Source: CAZPWQ01 sp964590495 (GTDB lineage Bacteria > Bacteroidota > Rhodothermia > Balneolales > Balneolaceae). From it: a stretch of DNA of 12,115 nucleotides. Where the stretch lies: positions 1 to 12,115 of the forward strand of contig CAZPWQ010000104.1 in assembly GCA_964590495.1 (NCBI GenBank), in the 5' to 3' direction. The notes below the pieces were generated by a model. That model was given only the letters and a program-made list of their open reading frames with translations, was not told the origin of the DNA and searched no databases. Shown piece by piece: positions 8,536-12,115 of the stretch. The position numbers were made by a program, and so were the translations under genes. The number at the start of each line of letters is the position of its first letter. The stretch's first letter is position 1.

Positions 8536-9963
8536 TCATTCTTCCAGATTGCGCATCGGCGGAATTTCCTCTGTGAACCAGACACCGGTCATTCTATCGG
8601 TGTGATCGTCGCGCACGCGCAGATGCGGCGAAAAATCGCCGGTTTCTTTCATCCAGTTGTTCAGCTGCTGGGCCAGCTCACGTGCCAGCTCCCAGTAATC
8701 GGAATGGGCAGCTACATTGTTTACTTCCCAGGGATCATTTTCAAGATCATACAATTCAATCCGGGGGCGGGGTGCCTCAAACAAACGCGACTGGGCATGA
8801 CTCAGCTCTGCTTCCTGTTTGAGCCTGATCAGACTTCGAAATGATGGACTGCCCCCGAGATCGGCCGGTGTTCCGTGTGGCAGATCAGTGTATGCATTTT
8901 GCACCAGCCGGTAGCGGTCGGTACGCAGGCTGCGAATGTGCTCATCGGTATCATGCCAGTTTCGTTCGCTATAGACATACTCACGTCCGGGCACCATTTG
9001 ATCGGACATTACTTCCAAAATGCTTTCTCCCTGCATAGTGTCAGGTATTGGAATATCAACCAGTTCCAGTAACGTTGGAGCCAGGTCGATAACACTGGTC
9101 AACCCTTCATACCGGGTGCCGGCTTTTATTTGTCCCGGCCAGTGAAATATGAGGGGAGTGCGCACTCCTTCATCATAGACAGTCCCTTTTGCCCGCGGGA
9201 AGGGCATGCCATTATCACTTAAAAAGATTACCAAAGTATTATTTAGCTCGTTACGCCGCTCCAGTTCTTCCAAAAACCGCCCGATCTGTCCGTCCATCCG
9301 TGCAATTTCATCGTAGTAGTCAGCAAGATCGGCCCTTGTCTCAGGCGTGTCTGCCAAATAAGGTGGCACTTTTACCTCCTCGGGACTGTGCACTTCCGGG
9401 GCATCCCCGTAGGGCCGGTGTGGATCTGAAAAGCCCACCCACAGGAAAAAGGGGTCTTCATCCGCTCTATCCAGAAAGTCAGGGAAATTTTCAGAAAGAT
9501 CCTCGTCATACCAGTCAAATTGTGCATCGGCGTACGGACCATAATGAGTTTTTTGCATATGTCCGGTGTAAAAGCCGATTTCGCTTAGATAATCAGGAAG
9601 GATGCGTGTTTCCTCCGGAAGAGGCATGTGAAGGTCTTCGGCTCCGGTCGCATGCGGATAACGTCCGGTTAAAATGGATATCCTGGAAGGGCTGCACTGG
9701 GCAGTAGTCAAAAATGCTTGCTCGAACTGCAATCCGTCTTTGGACAGCCGGTCAATATTAGGTGTCTGTATAACATCATTTCCGTAGGTACCGAAATCGC
9801 GCCATCCGGCATCATCTGCTACGAAAATCAGGATATTGGGCGAGTTGTCTGAAGTATCCGGCTGTGCCTGGATAGTCACCCCTGAACAGAAAATCAGACA
9901 CACCAAAACAATTCCTACTTTTTGGAGGGTCTGAAGCTTATCATTTAAAACGTCAGTTATCAT
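8536..9963 (-). CDS. Exported type I sulfatase, N-sulfoglucosamine sulfohydrolase (sulfamidase)-like
   Basis: This is a formylglycine-dependent sulfatase removing sulfate, or N-linked sulfate, from a sugar in the periplasm or outside the cell. I start it at the ATG at 9963, giving 475 residues. The frame continues to a TTG at 9999, but that would only lengthen the region before the signal peptide. The hydrophobic signal core is at about 16-30, ending near IQAQ. Metal and active-site residues are Asp50-Asp51 (VADDAGW), Cys90 in CSPSR with the following LTGRYPHATG, His182 (SDPHRPYGD), Asp250-Asn251 (SDNGMPFP) and Lys259. Cys90 must be converted to formylglycine by an enzyme not in this window. 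RADLADYYDEIARMDGQIG and LVIFLSDNGMPFP closely recall human SGSH (from memory), suggesting SulfAtlas S1_8. The substrate could instead be another sulfated glycan. It is the first gene of a tight three-gene run with the isomerase and quinoprotein. Confidence 0.93.
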   Translation of the reverse strand: MITDVLNDKLQTLQKVGIVLVCLIFCSGVTIQAQPDTSDNSPNILIFVADDAGWRDFGTYGNDVIQTPNIDRLSKDGLQFEQAFLTTAQCSPSRISILTGRYPHATGAEDLHMPLPEETRILPDYLSEIGFYTGHMQKTHYGPYADAQFDWYDEDLSENFPDFLDRADEDPFFLWVGFSDPHRPYGDAPEVHSPEEVKVPPYLADTPETRADLADYYDEIARMDGQIGRFLEELERRNELNNTLVIFLSDNGMPFPRAKGTVYDEGVRTPLIFHWPGQIKAGTRYEGLTSVIDLAPTLLELVDIPIPDTMQGESILEVMSDQMVPGREYVYSERNWHDTDEHIRSLRTDRYRLVQNAYTDLPHGTPADLGGSPSFRSLIRLKQEAELSHAQSRLFEAPRPRIELYDLENDPWEVNNVAAHSDYWELARELAQQLNNWMKETGDFSPHLRVRDDHTDRMTGVWFTEEIPPMRNLEE

Positions 9964-9975
9964 AGTTTTGCAGAT

Positions 9976-10006
9976 TAAAATTAGCTGTTTATTATTCAAC
10001 TACAAT
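9976..10006 (-). promoter_or_regulatory. Weak candidate promoter for the sulfatase gene run
   Basis: On the minus strand ATTG (10006-10003) precedes TAATTTTA (9983-9976) by 19 bases, the same spacing as the candidate ahead of the sigma gene. Each box departs from the TTTG / TAnnTTTG pattern at one position. It would give an extremely short leader before the ATG at 9963. Treat it as a guess. Confidence 0.18.
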
Positions 10007-10020
10007 GCCTGAATCATAGA

Positions 10021-10064
10021 AACAACCCCCGCGGCTAAAGCCGCACCCCCTTTTCTAAGGGGGA
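10021..10064. repeat. REP-like double palindrome, first unit
   Basis: Two hairpins stand back to back. The first is GCGGCT-AA-AGCCGC (10031-10044), a perfect 6-bp stem with a 2-base centre. The second is CCCCCTT-TTCT-AAGGGGG (10046-10063), a perfect 7-bp stem with a 4-base loop. AACAACCCCC (10021-10030) just before them recurs in reverse orientation at 10207-10216. GC-rich paired stems of this kind between genes resemble repetitive extragenic palindromes, which can be scattered by an IS200-like RAYT transposase (inference). In the transcript they may also protect or end mRNA of the upstream cytochrome gene. Confidence 0.6.
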
Positions 10065-10193
10065 ATTTTACAGGCATGTAACCCTTGATAAATCAATAAT
10101 TACTTTCTAACTATCTTCACAGAAAGAATTATCGAACAATGATTCTGCCTCCGATATTAATATAGTTTATAATTCTAAATTCGTCCTCTATAG

Positions 10194-10216
10194 TCCCCCA
10201 ATTAAAGGGGGTTGTT
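10194..10216. repeat. REP-like palindrome, second unit in opposite orientation
   Basis: On the minus strand this reads ACCCCCTTTAATTGGGGGA (10212-10194). It closely matches the ACCCCCTTTTCTAAGGGGGA of the first unit (10045-10064, plus strand). The flanking AACAACCCCC is shared exactly, on opposite strands. The two copies therefore face each other across about 130 bases, like the ends of a small non-coding element. C5/G5 stems close a 7-base loop. Confidence 0.55.
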
Positions 10217-10234
10217 GGACCATTTTTGGTCCAA
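10215..10234. repeat. Perfect 8-bp hairpin beside the second palindrome
   Basis: TTGGACCA and TGGTCCAA form a perfect 8-bp stem around a TTTT loop. It overlaps the end of the second REP-like unit by two bases. No T-run follows on the minus strand, so it is not a textbook intrinsic terminator, though it lies about 190 bases past the stop of the cytochrome gene. Its perfect pairing suggests a functional or mobile palindrome rather than chance. Confidence 0.55.
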
Positions 10235-10424
10235 AGAATAAAATTTTGAATCCAACAATACCGCGTTACAAGATAACCAGTACCTTTATAAGGCATTTTC
10301 TTAACCGAAATATTAACCTGATTTTCATTGCAAATTTCGGGGTTGGAGAATGACACCTTTGATCAGTAAATTAAAAAAATACATTCCAAACATCCGGCTA
10401 TTCTCATATAATCCGTGTTACATG

Positions 10425-12115
10425 CTATATATTATTTTGAATCGTACGGAGCAAGTTCTGTATCTGCGGATTATTCGGCTGAAGCTTTTGCAGCTTTTCA
10501 GCATGTGGAAGTGCTTTCCGGTATTGTCCCTGCTGGATATAAAGCGTACTAATTCCATATCGATAATCTGGATTTTCTGGGTCCAGGTCTATCGCCTCCA
10601 GGTAGACATCCTCAGCTTCTTCCGGCCGCTCCAATGTTTGAAGGGCGATGGCATAATTATAGCGTACCCGGGCGTTATCGGGCATCTGCTCCGCGGCTTC
10701 CTCAAAATATGACAGGGATTCTTGCAACCGCTGCTCTTCAGCCAGCAGCAACGCGAGCGAATAATGGGCGGGGCCATAATCGGGTTCCCGTTCAACAACC
10801 GTTTTCAGAAGTTTCTCAGCTTCTCTGTTGTTGCCCCGGCTGTTAAGCAGATGGGCCAGATTAATCCGCGCCGGGTTGAAGTGGGGGTCCCTGTCGATCG
10901 CCCGGCGATAGGCATCAATTGCTTTATCCGTTTCACCCTGTTTCTCGAAATATTGTCCCCGGTTCATCTCTCCCTGCGGAAAATACCGGTTGACTTCCAA
11001 ATATTGCCTGTACTCCTCCAGAGCTTCGGTAAACATTTTCCTTCTGTTGAAGGTCAGATCGGAAGGACCCAATTCCGCCAATCCATCCGCCGCTGCCAGA
11101 CGGACAACACGCAGCGAATCACCGAGAGCCTGTGGAAGAACAGTCCGCTTCACATCTTCCGGAAGATTGGCAACAGCCCTCGCCGCACTGTTGCGAACCA
11201 GCGGACTCTCATCGGTTAACATTCTTTCAAGCAAATCTACTTTTTCATCATCGGGAAATTCACCAAGATACCATACAGCCGTAGCCCGTGCTATTTCGGG
11301 CTGAGACGTATCGGCAATCATCTGCTGCAGGTCATTGGCAGCTTCTGCCCCCTGTGTGTGGGCCCTGGCAAATATTTTTGAGAAATGATCCGGGCGTTCA
11401 GGTCCGTACCACTCTTCAATGGCATCCGCAGCCCATTCCGGAGATTGTTCTTCGTGGCAATTGTTGCAGGCGTTCGGACTGTCAATTTCTTTGCTGATGT
11501 CCGGCCGTGGCACACGAAAACTGTGGTCGCGGCGAAAATCGACCTCCATATAGTAGCGTCCGGGCATGTGACAGCTGATGCATTGAGAAGCTTCGGTATT
11601 TGGTTCATGGAAATGGTGCTCAACCGTATTGAATTGTGGTTCGTGACAACTCATGCACAGGGTATTGTCGGTGACATTGGCTTTGAGCTCCAAAGTGTGC
11701 GGATCATGGCAATCGCTGCACTCTACATCATTTTTGAACATCCTGCTTTGCAGGAAGGAGCCATACACATAGACTTCTTCTTTTATCTGTCCATCTGCAT
11801 AATACGACTCCGGGTGTGGAAGCGTAGGATTGAAGTGATCCAGGAAATCACCTTCATGTTTATAATCCTGGGTAACCTGTTCGCGAAGTGAGTGGCACTG
11901 GGCACATTGATTAATCTGTTCGATCTGGGAGGTATTGGCGGTAAGTTTTAAATCACGGCGAATACGGTCAACCGTCGCCTTCTGCACTTCCCCGGACTGC
12001 ACAAAATCCACATGATCCCGGCCCGGTCCGTGGCACGACTCGCAACTTACATTGATGCTTGACCACGTGGTATGGAAAGAATCGGCTTCGGCAAAATAAT
12101 TCTCCTGCAGGTTTG
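10425..12115 (-). CDS. Multihaem cytochrome c with HEAT-like and TPR repeats (N-terminus outside window)
   Basis: This is a periplasmic or surface electron-transfer protein. The frame is open to the right edge, so the true start is not in view. A GTG at 12011 exists, but it lies inside the protein, just after an intact CESCHGPG motif. From the first visible codon (12113) there are 562 residues. Six c-haem motifs appear: CESCH (24-28), CAQCH (70-74), CSDCH (132-136), CMSCH (153-157), CISCH (178-182) and CNNCH (216-220). Extra histidines such as those in EHHFHEP and RRDHSF could be second haem ligands. HEAT-like helices follow at about 268-348 (ARATAVWYLGEFPDDEKVDL, SPLVRNSAARAVANLP, VVRLAAADGLAELG). 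TPR units then run from about 360 to 555. The layout matches cytochrome c554-like proteins fused to TPRs. Its redox partner is unknown; the nearby quinoprotein is a candidate. It is separated from the sulfatase by a 461-base gap. Confidence 0.9.
   Translation of the reverse strand, partial: NLQENYFAEADSFHTTWSSINVSCESCHGPGRDHVDFVQSGEVQKATVDRIRRDLKLTANTSQIEQINQCAQCHSLREQVTQDYKHEGDFLDHFNPTLPHPESYYADGQIKEEVYVYGSFLQSRMFKNDVECSDCHDPHTLELKANVTDNTLCMSCHEPQFNTVEHHFHEPNTEASQCISCHMPGRYYMEVDFRRDHSFRVPRPDISKEIDSPNACNNCHEEQSPEWAADAIEEWYGPERPDHFSKIFARAHTQGAEAANDLQQMIADTSQPEIARATAVWYLGEFPDDEKVDLLERMLTDESPLVRNSAARAVANLPEDVKRTVLPQALGDSLRVVRLAAADGLAELGPSDLTFNRRKMFTEALEEYRQYLEVNRYFPQGEMNRGQYFEKQGETDKAIDAYRRAIDRDPHFNPARINLAHLLNSRGNNREAEKLLKTVVEREPDYGPAHYSLALLLAEEQRLQESLSYFEEAAEQMPDNARVRYNYAIALQTLERPEEAEDVYLEAIDLDPENPDYRYGISTLYIQQGQYRKALPHAEKLQKLQPNNPQIQNLLRTIQNNI

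Larger units (their letters stand above)
9964..10424. other. 461-base gap without a credible gene, containing palindromic repeats
   Basis: This gap separates the cytochrome gene from the sulfatase run and suggests they are transcribed separately. Its right part has a 7-bp inverted repeat, CCGAAAT (10305-10311) with ATTTCGG (10334-10340), separated by 22 bases. Its middle and left parts hold the palindromic units listed separately. A GTG-started 75-codon frame at 10129-10356 crosses several of these palindromes and has no recognisable protein features, so I do not call it a gene. No tRNA-like cloverleaf was seen. Confidence 0.7.

Noticed and set aside
9189..9707. 172-codon plus-strand frame inside the sulfatase gene
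   Set aside because: It lies antisense to a gene with intact catalytic motifs, and its proline- and arginine-rich product is what a GC-rich shadow frame gives.
9997..9999. TTG as the sulfatase start
   Set aside because: It only adds 12 residues before an already adequate signal peptide; the ATG at 9963 is preferred.
10129..10356. 75-codon minus-strand frame starting at GTG
   Set aside because: It crosses the second palindrome and the 8-bp hairpin, has no Shine-Dalgarno sequence, and shows no signal peptide, domain or composition of a real protein.
10722..11219. Long plus-strand frames opposite the TPR and HEAT part of the cytochrome gene
   Set aside because: The minus-strand frame has clear TPR and haem motifs; the plus-strand frames are shadows.
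12009..12011. GTG as a possible start for the cytochrome gene
   Set aside because: The same frame stays open to the window edge and encodes an intact CESCHGPG haem motif just upstream, so the GTG is internal.

Overview
All genes in this window lie on the minus strand, so the map reads right to left. The gene content points to the Bacteroidota/Balneolota/Rhodothermota group: a SusC/RagA-type TonB receptor with an FecI-like sigma factor and an FecR-like anti-sigma factor, a Tat-exported sugar isomerase, a cytochrome-fused quinoprotein, and weak or absent Shine-Dalgarno sequences. A marine or saline member such as a Balneolota bacterium is a guess; nothing here fixes the genus.

Layout, in transcription order from the right edge. 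(1) 12115-10425: the C-terminal part of a multihaem cytochrome c with six visible CXXCH motifs, then HEAT-like and TPR repeats; its N-terminus is outside the window. (2) 10424-9964: a 461-base gap with small palindromes, including two related ACCCCCTTT...GGGGGA units in opposite orientation. (3) 9963-8536: an exported type I sulfatase with a CSPSR formylglycine motif, resembling N-sulfoglucosamine sulfohydrolase (sulfamidase). (4) 8454-7543: a Tat-exported TIM-barrel sugar isomerase/epimerase-like protein. (5) 7420-5279: a membrane-anchored or exported PQQ-type beta-propeller dehydrogenase with a cytochrome c domain inserted in the propeller. (6) 5037-4423: an ECF sigma factor with a hydrophobic C-terminal tail. 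(7) 4223-3150: an FecR-type anti-sigma factor. (8) 3105 to beyond the left edge: a SusC-like receptor with an STN signalling domain. Its last strands, and any SusD partner, lie outside the window.

How they may work together (inference). The receptor, anti-sigma and sigma factors form a complete surface-sensing circuit for nutrient uptake. The upstream block encodes only exported proteins: a sulfate-removing enzyme, a sugar-ring enzyme, a quinoprotein that would feed electrons into its own haem, and a multihaem cytochrome. Together they suggest oxidative processing of a sulfated sugar in the periplasm before import. The sigma-receptor block is visibly more AT-rich than the catabolic block, so the two may have different histories. 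No tRNA, rRNA, CRISPR array, transposase or phage gene was seen.
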